From positions 1 to 34,834 of the forward strand of contig WGCW01000060.1 of assembly GCA_015493585.1 (NCBI GenBank): a stretch of DNA of 34,834 nucleotides, read 5' to 3'. The stretch comes from Acidobacteriota bacterium. GTDB lineage: Bacteria > Acidobacteriota > Thermoanaerobaculia > Thermoanaerobaculales > Sulfomarinibacteraceae. The translations under genes and the position numbers were made by a program. Below the pieces are notes generated by a model that did no database searches, was not told the DNA's origin, and worked only from the letters and a program-made list of their open reading frames with translations. Below are positions 1 through 9,513 of the stretch, piece after piece (positions within the stretch are counted from its first letter, which is position 1; each line of letters opens with the position of its first letter).

Positions 1-540
1 CCCAGATTCTTCGTCGGCTCCGCCTCCTCAGAATGACAAAATGGGGAAACCTACGCCTCCTCAGAATGACGGTGGAGCGATGGCTTCGCATCCTCTCAAC
101 GAACAGCAATCGCATCACGTGGGAGAAAGTAGCGTAACCTACTGATAACGCCTAACTTCGAGAAACCTGAGGAACGGTCGCTGAATGCCTGTTAGCCCAC
201 CGTCCCGGTGCCCCGCACCGGGGCATGTGGGTGCTCAGAATGACACCCTCCCCTGTTATCCTGAGCGTTCTGCCAAAAGCGCGCCACGAAGGATCTCGCC
301 TCCTCGGAATGACAACTGCTCGTGCCATCCTAAGTCGAGGGCGAACGCGCTCGCCATCCCGAAACGCCCCCCACAATGTCATCCTGAACCGCTCAACCCT
401 CTCCCTGTCATCCTGAGCCGAAGGCGAAGGATCCGGGTGGGGGGGGCTCGGATGCACCAGTCATGCTTCGTCGCCCGTCTCAGCCAAAACGTGCTCGCGG
501 ACCTCGCCAAAACCACGGAGTTGGGGACAGTGTTGTACTC
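1..540. repeat. Intergenic repeat island 1 (CAGAT..CTTCG..CAGGATGACA-type units in both orientations, plus TTGGGGACAGTGTTG)
   Basis: Positions 1-70 are identical to 2971-3040. Positions about 297-540 are a diverged copy of about 3024-3267. Inverted-orientation units lie at about 250-298 and 406-433. TTGGGGACAGTGTTG is at 521-535. The ORFs here translate to typical spurious peptides (CYPERSAKS, VILSRRRRI). Confidence 0.85.
196..231. repeat. Imperfect hairpin with two mutually exclusive cores
   Basis: TGCCCC(209-214)/GGGGCA(220-225) or CCGGTGC(205-211)/GCACCGG(215-221), with outer CCCAC(196-200)/GTGGG(227-231). Confidence 0.5.
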
Positions 541-879
541 ATCACAGCCTCCCTCTGCGAACCTCTGCGACCTCCGCGGTTGCGTTTTCCACATGCATCG
601 GTGCCCGGCTTCCATAGGAAATCTCTCGGGTGGTGCGCCCGCGAGACGGCTGGCCTGCCAACATTCGCTGGATCTCTAGAAGCCGGCCGGCCTTGGTCAG
701 GGAGTCGGCGAAGACCATGATGGCACTTCCACGATCAGTGTATCGCGGAACGGAGGCCGCTCCTTCAGATCACCGATCGTGGAGAGCAGTTCGGGGCACG
801 GTGACCGGGTTCTCTCCCCGGTTCCCGTATTCGTGTAACCTGGGAAGCGGTGTTTCGTACAACTGTCGGAGGAGGTTTC

Positions 880-2778
880 ATGAAACAGATTCGTACAGTC
901 GTCGCTGGCGTGTTGATGGTGGTCATGGCGGGCATGGCCTGGGCCAGTCCGCCCAGGGACAGTGAGACGGCGCGCTACGTGCGCTCCCATTACACGAAGT
1001 TCGAATACCGCATCCCCATGCGGGACGGCGTTCGTCTGTTCACGGCGGTCTACGTGCCCAACGATCTCTCGAAGACCTACCCGATCCTGATGACGCGGAC
1101 CCCCTACTCGGTGGCGCCCTACGGTGCCGACCGCTACAAGGATTCCCTCGGACCCTCCGAAGCGTTCGCCAGGGAGGGATACATCTTCGTCTACCAGGAT
1201 GTGCGGGGCCGGTTCATGTCCGAGGGCACCTTCGTCAATATGAGACCCGAGGATGCGTGGGAGAAGGGCGGCACGGCGGTGGACGAGAGCACGGACACCT
1301 GGGACACCATCGAGTGGCTCATCCACCACGTCAAGGGCAACAACGGCAAGGTGGGGATGTGGGGGATCTCCTACCCAGGCTTCTACGCCTCCTGCGGGAT
1401 GATCCACTCGCACCCGGCCCTCAAAGCGGTATCTCCCCAGGCGCCCATCGCCGACTGGTTCTGGGACGACATGCATCGCAACGGGGCATTCAACCTCGTG
1501 CTGACCTTCGATTTCTTCTCGGTGTTCGGGCGTCCGCGGAAAGGCCCGACCACCGAGTGGCCCGAGCACCTGGAGATGGGTACCGCCGATGCGTACGACT
1601 TCTTCCTCGGACTGGGGCCGCTGTCCAACGCCGACGAGCGTTTCTTCCACCACGAGATCCCCTTCTGGGACGAGGTCTCGCAGCATCCCAACTACGACAG
1701 CTTCTGGCAGTCCCGCAACATCCTCCCGCACCTCAAAAACATCAAGGCGGCGGTGATGGTCGTGGGCGGGCTCTTCGACACGGAGGACCTCTACGGACCG
1801 CTGGCCACCTACCGGACCGTGGAGAAACAGAACCCCGGCATCCACAACGTGCTGGTCATGGGACCGTGGCGCCACGGTGGCTGGGCTTCGAGCAGCGGCG
1901 AGGAGCTCGGAGCGGAGAAGTTTGGCTTCGCCACCGCCAAGTGGTTCCGGGACAACGTGGAGCAGCCCTTCTTCCGGCACTACCTCAAGGATGGCCCGCC
2001 GGTTCATCAGCCCGAGGCCCTGGTCTTTGAGACGGGGGCCAACCGGTGGCGTGAGTTCGACCGGTGGCCGCCGCCGGCCACGACCAGGAAGCTCTACCTT
2101 GCCGGCGACCACGGGCTCTCCTGGAACCGGCCGTCCTCTCGGGAGGAGGCGTGGGACCAGTACGTCAGTGATCCGTCCAAGCCCATTCCCTACACGGAAG
2201 AGATCACCACCGGATGGTCGGCACGCTACATGACCGAGGACCAGCGCTTCGCCGCCCGCCGGCCCGACGTCCTCGTCTACACCAGCAAGCCCCTGAAGGA
2301 GGACCTGACCGTGGCGGGACCGGTGATGGCCGATCTCTGGGTCAGCACCTCGGGCAGAGATTCCGACTGGATCGTCAAGGTCATCGACGTCCAGCCCACC
2401 GAGGAGCCCAAGTGGTCCACCTGTGGTCACGGGTGGGGAGGCAATGAGAAAGACAAGAACGCCGGGATACAGCGGCTCGTCCGGGCCGAGGCCTTCCGGG
2501 GCAGGTTCCGGAACAGCTTTGAGCATCCCGAGCCCTTCCCGCCCAACGAGCCGCAGCACCTTCGCTACGAGCTCCACGACATCTGCCACACCTTCCTCAA
2601 GGGGCACCGGATCATGGTGCAGATCCAGAGCACCTGGTTCCCCTTCATCGACCGGAACCCGGGCACATGGGTGGACAACATCTTCACGGCCAAGGCCTCA
2701 GACTTCATCGCGGTGACGAACCGCATCTACCGCTCGGCGGCCCATCCCAGCGCCGTGGAGTTGCGTGTCATGAAATGA
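880..2778 (+). CDS. CocE/NonD family (S15-type) alpha/beta hydrolase, probably exported
   Basis: Start at ATG 880 with GGAGGAGG 4 nt upstream. Signal-peptide-like MKQIRTVVAGVLMVVMAGMAWAS. Motifs MRDGVRLFTAVYVP, YQDVRGRFMSEG, GMWGISYPGF, and a C-terminal jelly-roll-like region. Confidence 0.9.
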   Translation: MKQIRTVVAGVLMVVMAGMAWASPPRDSETARYVRSHYTKFEYRIPMRDGVRLFTAVYVPNDLSKTYPILMTRTPYSVAPYGADRYKDSLGPSEAFAREGYIFVYQDVRGRFMSEGTFVNMRPEDAWEKGGTAVDESTDTWDTIEWLIHHVKGNNGKVGMWGISYPGFYASCGMIHSHPALKAVSPQAPIADWFWDDMHRNGAFNLVLTFDFFSVFGRPRKGPTTEWPEHLEMGTADAYDFFLGLGPLSNADERFFHHEIPFWDEVSQHPNYDSFWQSRNILPHLKNIKAAVMVVGGLFDTEDLYGPLATYRTVEKQNPGIHNVLVMGPWRHGGWASSSGEELGAEKFGFATAKWFRDNVEQPFFRHYLKDGPPVHQPEALVFETGANRWREFDRWPPPATTRKLYLAGDHGLSWNRPSSREEAWDQYVSDPSKPIPYTEEITTGWSARYMTEDQRFAARRPDVLVYTSKPLKEDLTVAGPVMADLWVSTSGRDSDWIVKVIDVQPTEEPKWSTCGHGWGGNEKDKNAGIQRLVRAEAFRGRFRNSFEHPEPFPPNEPQHLRYELHDICHTFLKGHRIMVQIQSTWFPFIDRNPGTWVDNIFTAKASDFIAVTNRIYRSAAHPSAVELRVMK

Positions 2779-2850
2779 GGGCCGGCAGCCGGAGGGAATG
2801 CTTCGGCGGCCGTAGAGTTTCGGCGGAGATCCGTACTCATGCCGCCCAAG

Positions 2851-3300
2851 AGGACTTGGGGACAGTGTTGAATATGTGGCGTGCGTGTCGCGTCTTCCTC
2901 CCCCACCCGCCCGTGAGATCTCGGGTAAGGAACGCAGCTCACGGGAAAACAGGAATGCTCGGTCCCCCCGCCCAGATTCTTCGTCGGCTCCGCCTCCTCA
3001 GAATGACAAAATGGGGAAACCTACGCCTCCTCAGAATGACAACTGCTCGTGCCATCCCAAGTCGAGGGCGAACGCGCTCGCCATCCCGGAGCGCCCCCCA
3101 CAATGTCATCCTGAACCGCTCAACCCTCTCCCTGTCATCCTGAGCCGAAGGCGAAGGATCTGGACGGGGGGCTCGGATGCTCCGGCCATTCCTTGTCGCA
3201 TCTCTCACCCAAGGCAGGCTCGCGGAACTTGTCAAAACCGCAGAGTAGAGGACGCTGTTGAATATCCCAGCGTGCGGCTGCGGCATCTTCCTTTCCGTAC
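2851..3300. repeat. Intergenic repeat island 2
   Basis: TTGGGGACAGTGTTGAATAT at 2856-2875; 70-bp exact copy of 1-70 at 2971-3040; inverted-orientation unit TGTCATCCTGAGCCGAAGGCGAAGGATCTG at 3133-3162; GAGGACGCTGTTGAATATC ending at 3266. Confidence 0.85.
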
Positions 3301-3427
3301 CCGCCATGAGGCCTCACGCACAGCTCGCCGCGACGCTTCCTCAGAGGATGGTGACAACCGGTTACTCAATGCCGTTCCCTTTTCAGCCCGCCACCTCCGT
3401 TCGCGTAGGACGGGAGCTCATCATGGC

Positions 3428-4690
3428 CTACGGATGGAACAGCCTTCCGTTGTGAGCTTTCTCCTGATCCCACCGCTCAATCAGGTAGAACTTCTCCGCC
3501 TCGAAAACCCGGCTAATGTCTTCGAGGTATTCTTCGGTGTCTTTCAGTGATGCTTGACGCGTCTTGTTGACGAAGGAGAGCACCCTCGAGTGGTACAGCG
3601 GAATCAGAGCCTTCATCACCTCCGCACGCATCTCTTCGGAGGCCTGCTTCTTGTACGCAACCGCAAAGTTGAAAAGGATTCTCGCCCAAAGACGCGAAGG
3701 GTAATAGAAGCTCTCCTCGTCGGCGTTGGCAACCGCTCGCTCAAGCTCCGTGAGCTCAGGAAGGGGAATGACATCACGCCACAGGTCTTTGTACGTGCCA
3801 AACCCCTTCTTGAAGCTCTCGAGGAGCCGGGCCGTGTTGACATCAACTGCCGGTGGCTGCTCTTCGACACCAAGGCCAAATCCGTAGATCGAGCTCGGCC
3901 GGCTGGATCCCGTATCCTTCCACAGGTACTCAAAGTCGATCATCAGCTCAAACAAGGTCGAAACCACCTGCGTAAACATCACTTCGAGGTCGGCAGATGG
4001 ATCTTTCGGACGATGGATCTTCGGCGAGCCGAGGAACGCTTGACACACGTTGAAGCGCCGAGCAATCGCGATTGTTGTCATCCAGATGTCGATTCCAAAA
4101 TGGGCGATTCTGTCGTTCCAGACCTTCTCAGCTAAAAACGCCCTGGCCAGCCGTCCGGAGAATCCGAAATCTCCGCCAATGGGCTGGCGCACCCTGAGCT
4201 CAAACAAGGTCCTCAGCAGTGGATAGGCAATATGATTGGTGATTGTGCCGTCGTACTTGTGGCGCAGGTAGATTGGTGTCACGTAGTCGTACCTCCCGAG
4301 CAGCGGCTCAGCGAGGTACCGGATCCACGCGGGTGTGATGCTTTTGAGATCGGCGTCGACCACGACGACCGCCCGGGCTCCGAGCTCGACGGCGGCCTTG
4401 AATAGATTCCTGAAGTTATTTCCCTTCCCCCGCACACCTGGAGGGGTGGAGATATACACTTTCGGAACCTTGGTCGGTGTGCCCAGAAACGCCTCGCGTG
4501 TTCCATCTTCCGAGTGGTTATCAACGTTGATGAGCACGCATTTCAAACCGGGATAATATTCAACCAGCCCCCGGCTTGCTGCATCGGCTGGCAACGCAAT
4601 CGAGTCGGCTTCGTTGAAGGAGGGAATGCCGACGATGATGTCAGCCGATGTGACGTGATCCGGATTCTCAACAATGGTTCCATTCTGCAT
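3428..4690 (-). CDS. GT81/GT78-like glycosyltransferase (glucosylglycerate/mannosylglycerate synthase-type)
   Basis: Protein DIIVGIPSFNEADSI...VLINVDNHSEDGT...GKGNNFRNLF...VVVVDADLKSITPAWI...QPIGGDFGFSGRLA...HFGIDIWMTT. Start placed at ATG 4690 because AGGGGAGG sits upstream; the ORF extends to 4714. Confidence 0.65.
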   Translation of the reverse strand: MQNGTIVENPDHVTSADIIVGIPSFNEADSIALPADAASRGLVEYYPGLKCVLINVDNHSEDGTREAFLGTPTKVPKVYISTPPGVRGKGNNFRNLFKAAVELGARAVVVVDADLKSITPAWIRYLAEPLLGRYDYVTPIYLRHKYDGTITNHIAYPLLRTLFELRVRQPIGGDFGFSGRLARAFLAEKVWNDRIAHFGIDIWMTTIAIARRFNVCQAFLGSPKIHRPKDPSADLEVMFTQVVSTLFELMIDFEYLWKDTGSSRPSSIYGFGLGVEEQPPAVDVNTARLLESFKKGFGTYKDLWRDVIPLPELTELERAVANADEESFYYPSRLWARILFNFAVAYKKQASEEMRAEVMKALIPLYHSRVLSFVNKTRQASLKDTEEYLEDISRVFEAEKFYLIERWDQEKAHNGRLFHP

Positions 4691-4778
4691 CGCTCGTGTG
4701 CCTCCCCTACTCATTCCGGTTGACGCTTCTTACATCCATTCTTGCACAAATGCAACCATTCATCTCGGGCGGTGGAAG

Positions 4779-6710
4779 CTACCCCTTCAGCTCGGCGCGG
4801 AGCGTCGCGAGGCGGGTCTCGAGCGCTTCCAGGTCTTCAGCCGTTTCCGCCCAGCGTTCCTCCTGCTCGTCCAGACCGTCCCGTGCGGCATCGAGCTCGA
4901 TCCGGAGGACGTTCAACCGTTCTGGCTCGGACCAGATCATGCGATCGGCCATCGCTTCCTGCGTCTCGGCGATGATCCGGTGCCTCCGCTCGATTTCCTC
5001 TTCGAGCCGGGCGAGTTTTCGGCGTAGCTGATCAACGTCCCGGCGCAGCCGGCGTTCCTCCTCCGCAAGAGGGCTGCGCCTCGAACTAGAAACGGGGACC
5101 GCCTCTCTTGGTTTTGGCGAACGGATCACGCCGACGCGACGCAGCGCCTCGGCCACATCGGGGACCTCGACCGCCGTGCCTCCATCTACAAGGAGAACGC
5201 GAGTAGCGAGATGCTCGAGAAGGCGCCGATCATGGCTTACGACGAGGAGCGCGCCAGGATAGGAGAGCAGCGCCTCTTCCAAAGCCTCGCATGTCGGCAG
5301 GTCGAGATGGTTCGTCGGCTCATCGAGAAAGAGCAGATTGGGCGTTGATGCCAAAATCCGGGCCAAGGCGAGGCGGCCCTTCTCTCCCCCGGACAACGAG
5401 CTCACCGGGACATCGACATCATCCTGGCTGAATCCGAACCTCGCCGCCCAGCCGTGGACCTCAGTTGGGCTCCAACGGGGATGGACGGCCCACAGTGCGT
5501 CGAGCACCGAACCAGATTCAGGAAGATCGGCAAGCTCCTGATCGTACCAGCCGGCCACGACGCCCGTTCCCGTCACGATCCGGCCGGCGAGGGGGGCCAT
5601 CCGGCCGGCGAGCACACGCAGCAAGGTGGTCTTCCCAGCCCCATTGGATCCGATCACGGCGATCCGCTCGCCACGCCGGATCGCGAGATCCACGCCGGTA
5701 AGAACGGGCCTGCCGTAACCAGCGCTGACGCCCTGAGCGGTCAGAACCAGATCCCCCGATCGCGGAAGGTTCCCCCAGACGAACACCGGGGGCGGTTCGG
5801 CCGACGAGGGTCGCTCCAGCCGTTTGATCTTCTCTAGCTCCTTGCGCCGGGCCTGCGCCTGCTTTGTTTTCTGACCTGCGAGGTTCTTGCGAATGAACTC
5901 CTCTGTCTTGCGGATGTACTCCTGTTGCCGCTGCCAGGCACGGAGAGCGGTTTCCTCCGCCTCCTCCTTGGCCTTCCGGTAGGCCTGATACCCGCCGGGC
6001 CAGCGGTGGAGGCGTCCGTTGGCCACCTCCACGACGCCATCCGCCGCACGGTCGATCAACTGACGGTCGTGTGTCGCGATGAGGAAGGCGCCATGCCGCT
6101 GCCTGAGCAGCTCGATCAGAGCCTCCACGCCAAAGAGATCCAGGTGATTGGTTGGCTCGTCGAGAAGAAGAAGATCGGCCGGCTCTAGGAGCACACGCGC
6201 GAGCGCTAGCCGAATCCGCTGGCCTCCGGAAAGAGCCTCAACGGGGCGTTCGGCCAGCTCGCCCCCGATCCCGAACGAGGAGAGCGCCGTCAGCGCTCTC
6301 GCTTCTGCACGGTACGGATCATGCGCCTCAATCGCCGCCTGAAGGTACGTCATGCGTTCGAGCAGCTCCTCATCGTCAGGATGCTCGGCCAGCTCGGCGC
6401 TGACGCCGTCAAGTTCACGTTCGAGCTCGGCCAGCCTCGCATACGCGCCCATCGCGTACCCGAGCGCAGTCGAGCCAGCCGGTGCTGCGAAGTGTTGGGG
6501 CAGGTGCGCCATGCTGAGGGAGCGAACGCGCTGAAGGGATCCAGCCTCCGGCTCGAACTCTCCACGCACGAGACGAATCAAGGTGGTCTTGCCGGAACCG
6601 TTGCGGCCAACGAGCGCGAGGTGTTCTCCGGGGTTGTGTTGAAAGTCGGCACCATCAAGAATGACCTCGGTGCCAAGACGGACTCGAATCCCGGACAAAC
6701 GGTAGAGCAT
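4779..6710 (-). CDS. ABC-F family ATP-binding protein (Uup/YheS-like)
   Basis: Two nucleotide-binding domains: Walker A GRNGSGKTT and GSNGAGKTT; signature ALSGGQRIRLALARVLL and SLSGGEKGRLALARIL; DEPTNHLDL twice; no TM segments; C-terminal coiled coil. Confidence 0.93.
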   Translation of the reverse strand: MLYRLSGIRVRLGTEVILDGADFQHNPGEHLALVGRNGSGKTTLIRLVRGEFEPEAGSLQRVRSLSMAHLPQHFAAPAGSTALGYAMGAYARLAELERELDGVSAELAEHPDDEELLERMTYLQAAIEAHDPYRAEARALTALSSFGIGGELAERPVEALSGGQRIRLALARVLLEPADLLLLDEPTNHLDLFGVEALIELLRQRHGAFLIATHDRQLIDRAADGVVEVANGRLHRWPGGYQAYRKAKEEAEETALRAWQRQQEYIRKTEEFIRKNLAGQKTKQAQARRKELEKIKRLERPSSAEPPPVFVWGNLPRSGDLVLTAQGVSAGYGRPVLTGVDLAIRRGERIAVIGSNGAGKTTLLRVLAGRMAPLAGRIVTGTGVVAGWYDQELADLPESGSVLDALWAVHPRWSPTEVHGWAARFGFSQDDVDVPVSSLSGGEKGRLALARILASTPNLLFLDEPTNHLDLPTCEALEEALLSYPGALLVVSHDRRLLEHLATRVLLVDGGTAVEVPDVAEALRRVGVIRSPKPREAVPVSSSRRSPLAEEERRLRRDVDQLRRKLARLEEEIERRHRIIAETQEAMADRMIWSEPERLNVLRIELDAARDGLDEQEERWAETAEDLEALETRLATLRAELKG

Positions 6711-6750
6711 CAGAGCGTCTCACCCATATCAAGGACCGGCGGACCGGGGC

Positions 6751-8070
6751 TCAGGGTTTCCCGCCAAGATGTGCCGCTACCTCATCAACCGTGCCAAGAA
6801 TGAGCTTCGGAGCCTCGACACGTTGCGGCACAATCGTAAAAGCCGACCGGATCCGGTTTGTCAGATCGGACTCGTCAACCGTTCTCTTGCCGATCAGTAA
6901 GCGTGCCAACGGCTGGCCGGCCTCGATGCGGTCACCGATGCGCGGCTCGACCACCAGCCCCGCCCCGAAGGCCAAGACATCGTCGACCTTTCTGCGTCCG
7001 GCACCGGCGTCCACCGCGATCCACCCCAACGCTCTCCCGTCAACGGCTCCGATCCATCCCGCCTCGGATGCGGGCACAGTCACTTCACGTAACGGCTGAG
7101 CCAGAATTTTCGGATTTGGATCACCACCGTGCGCTTCCACGATCCGGTCCCACGCCGTCCGCGCCTTGCCCCCGTCCAGAGCATTGAGGAGCCTTCGTTT
7201 GGCCGGCTCACGTGTTTCCCCCCGAAGAACGAGGAGCTCCTCTGCCAGGCGAAGCGTCAGCTCGCGTAACGCCGCGCTCCCCCGCCCTTCGAGCACTTCA
7301 AGAGCCTCGCGGACCTCGATCGCCGTTCCGAGCGCCGGGCCAAGCGGCTGATTCATATCGGTGATGAGTACTTCGCAGGCCACTCCCATGTCGCGTGCCA
7401 CGCTCTTGAGCGCCGAGCCAAGCTCCACGGCATCTGGAACGGTCGTCCTGAACGCCCCGCTCCCCCACTTGACATCGAGTACCAGTGTCGCAGCACCAAG
7501 TGCTAGCTTCTTCGACATGATTGAGCTGACGATCAGCGGAAGTGATTCGACCGTGCCCGTCACATCACGCAACGCATAGAGGATGCGGTCGGCCGGTGCG
7601 ACCTTTTCCGACTGGGCGGTGATCGCTGCTCCGCAGCGGTCCAGAAGAGCGATCACACCGTCCCGGTCCCAATTCGTCCGAAAGCCAGGGATGGCCGCCA
7701 GCTTATCGAGCGTCCCCTGAGAATGACCCAGACCCCGCCCAGCCATCATTGCGATCGGGGTGCCAACCGATGCCATCAACGGCGCCAGAATCAGTGAAAC
7801 GGTATCACCGATACCCCCGGTCGAGTGCTTGTCGACGGCCCCCGGCCGATCCGTTGCCAGCTGCCATACCTCGCCGGAGTGGAGCATCTCTTCGGTCAGC
7901 CATCGCGTCTCTTCACCGTCCATCCCGCGCCAGCACACCGCCATCAGAAAAGCCGCGATCTGCTCCCGCGGCAGACTGCCATCCACAGTTCCGGTGACGA
8001 ACGCTTCGACCTCGCCACGCGTCAGCTTGGCGCCGTCACGCTTGCGCTCGATCACCTCGACGAAGTTCAC
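6751..8070 (-). CDS. deoA: Thymidine/pyrimidine-nucleoside phosphorylase
   Basis: VDKHSTGGIGDTVSLILAPLMASVGTPIAMMAGRGLGHSQGTLDKLAAIPGF motif; 439 aa, typical family length. Confidence 0.93.
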   Translation of the reverse strand: MNFVEVIERKRDGAKLTRGEVEAFVTGTVDGSLPREQIAAFLMAVCWRGMDGEETRWLTEEMLHSGEVWQLATDRPGAVDKHSTGGIGDTVSLILAPLMASVGTPIAMMAGRGLGHSQGTLDKLAAIPGFRTNWDRDGVIALLDRCGAAITAQSEKVAPADRILYALRDVTGTVESLPLIVSSIMSKKLALGAATLVLDVKWGSGAFRTTVPDAVELGSALKSVARDMGVACEVLITDMNQPLGPALGTAIEVREALEVLEGRGSAALRELTLRLAEELLVLRGETREPAKRRLLNALDGGKARTAWDRIVEAHGGDPNPKILAQPLREVTVPASEAGWIGAVDGRALGWIAVDAGAGRRKVDDVLAFGAGLVVEPRIGDRIEAGQPLARLLIGKRTVDESDLTNRIRSAFTIVPQRVEAPKLILGTVDEVAAHLGGKP

Positions 8071-8073
8071 GGG

Positions 8074-8757
8074 CTAGCCCAGTTTCCGGATCTGTTCCTG
8101 GGCGAGACGGCCGTACGGCGAGTTTGGAAAGTCCTTGACGAGCTTTTGGAAATAGCCTTTAGCCTCACTTGCTTTCTTCTCGCTCAACAGCGCGCGCCCG
8201 AGCTCGTACATGGCAGTATCCCTCGGCAAACGATCATCACGGCCGGATGCCATCGCCTCCAGATCTTTGGCGACCTCCGCCGCTTCACCCGCATTGATCC
8301 TCACATCAATGAGATCGAGCATCGCCACCCGCCCAAGCGCATCACCGCGGTGGTGCTCAACGATCCGGTTCAACAGTTTCCTGGCTTTTGTGACGTCTTT
8401 TGTTTCCAGGGCAATGCGAGCCAAGTACAGCCGCGCGACATCGCCTTGATCCGTGCCGCCGTACCGTTTCACGATCTCTTCGAATTTTTTCTCAACCGCC
8501 TTGAGATCTGCCGCCTTGGGAGTGCCGGAGGCTTCATCGGCCTGATAAATGGCCACCGCTTCATTGACGGCGTACGAAGCCGCCGCTTCCCGGTGGGCCT
8601 TCCACGACGAGATCCCCCACCATCCCAGAAAGACGACACACACGCCAGCCAATGCGATGACGAGCGGCTTCCAGTTCTCTTGCGCCCAATCCATCATCTG
8701 GTCGACAACCGTTACGAACTCATCCTGCTTCAACTTCTTCCGGGTCAATCGCCGCAT
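8074..8757 (-). CDS. YfgM-like tetratricopeptide-repeat membrane protein
   Basis: DEFVTVVDQMMDWAQENWKPLVIALAGVCVVFLGWWG (N-terminal TM), then TPR-like helices and FPNSPYGRLAQEQI. Three nt upstream of the thymidine phosphorylase start. Confidence 0.7.
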   Translation of the reverse strand: MRRLTRKKLKQDEFVTVVDQMMDWAQENWKPLVIALAGVCVVFLGWWGISSWKAHREAAASYAVNEAVAIYQADEASGTPKAADLKAVEKKFEEIVKRYGGTDQGDVARLYLARIALETKDVTKARKLLNRIVEHHRGDALGRVAMLDLIDVRINAGEAAEVAKDLEAMASGRDDRLPRDTAMYELGRALLSEKKASEAKGYFQKLVKDFPNSPYGRLAQEQIRKLG

Positions 8758-8945
8758 CTGTCAATCCTCCTCATCGCCACGGTTCGAACACGGACCGTGC
8801 CACACGAACGCCCAACTTTAGCCCGGATTCTCCATGATGGCAACGCCCTCAAACGTGGCTGCCTCTTCGTTTTTGGCATGCACGTTTGCCACACCGGGCT
8901 CATGACCCCATATTGGCATTAAGAGATCGCGTCATGGGAAGGCCG

Positions 8946-9413
8946 ATGATGTTGAGCATTCTTCCTCAAAAGATCCTGATTCCCCTGGATGCCGGGGAAG
9001 TCCGGCGCCGGGCTTTCCGTCTTGGGGCTCGTCTTGCCCAAATCAATCATGCCGAGCTCTTGCTCCTCAGCGTGATTCACGACACCTTTCCCTATCCGGA
9101 TATCTTTTCGTTTCACGCTCCCAACGAGGATTACTACCTCACCATTCGCGACAGCGCGCGCGAGATCTTGAAAAAGACGGCGGCGGAAGCGCCGCCAGGG
9201 GTGGTCATCGATGTCATGATCTCCCGTGGTAGCCCCGCAAAAGTGATCGTCGAGGTCGCAGAAGAAGAGCACGCCGACCTCATCATCATGACGACTCATA
9301 ATACCCGGGGTCTCGAGCACGCGATCCTCGGGAGCGTCACGGACAAAGTCCTCCGTACGGCTACATGTCCGGTCCTCGTGATTCCGATGCGGGGGCGTAG
9401 GGAATCAACATAG
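8946..9413 (+). CDS. Universal stress protein (UspA family)
   Basis: ILPQKILIPLDAGEVRRRAFRLGARLAQ...ADLIIMTTHNTRGLEHAILGSVTDKVLRTATCPVLVIP. Start at ATG 8934, 8946 or 8949 is uncertain. Confidence 0.9.
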   Translation: MMLSILPQKILIPLDAGEVRRRAFRLGARLAQINHAELLLLSVIHDTFPYPDIFSFHAPNEDYYLTIRDSAREILKKTAAEAPPGVVIDVMISRGSPAKVIVEVAEEEHADLIIMTTHNTRGLEHAILGSVTDKVLRTATCPVLVIPMRGRREST

Positions 9414-9513
9414 CTCGTACCGTTCGTCCATCCGTCATGTCGGCCTGGCGCCAAAGTTCACCGGAACGGAACAGTTGCTTCCACCGTCGCGGGGGCTGTG
9501 ATATTCCTATTTC

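Noticed and set aside
152-679. Several ORFs in repeat island 1 (101, 164, 85 aa and others)
   Set aside because: Translations are of the dispersed repeat unit (CYPERSAKS, VILSRRRRI, MHPSPPHPDPSPSAQDD). Similar spurious peptides recur in all islands and both orientations.
697-2607. 636-aa minus-strand ORF antisense to the CocE gene
   Set aside because: Low-complexity composition rich in Gly, Val, Arg and Glu, and no recognisable domain. The plus-strand frame encodes a clear hydrolase, so this is a GC-rich shadow ORF.
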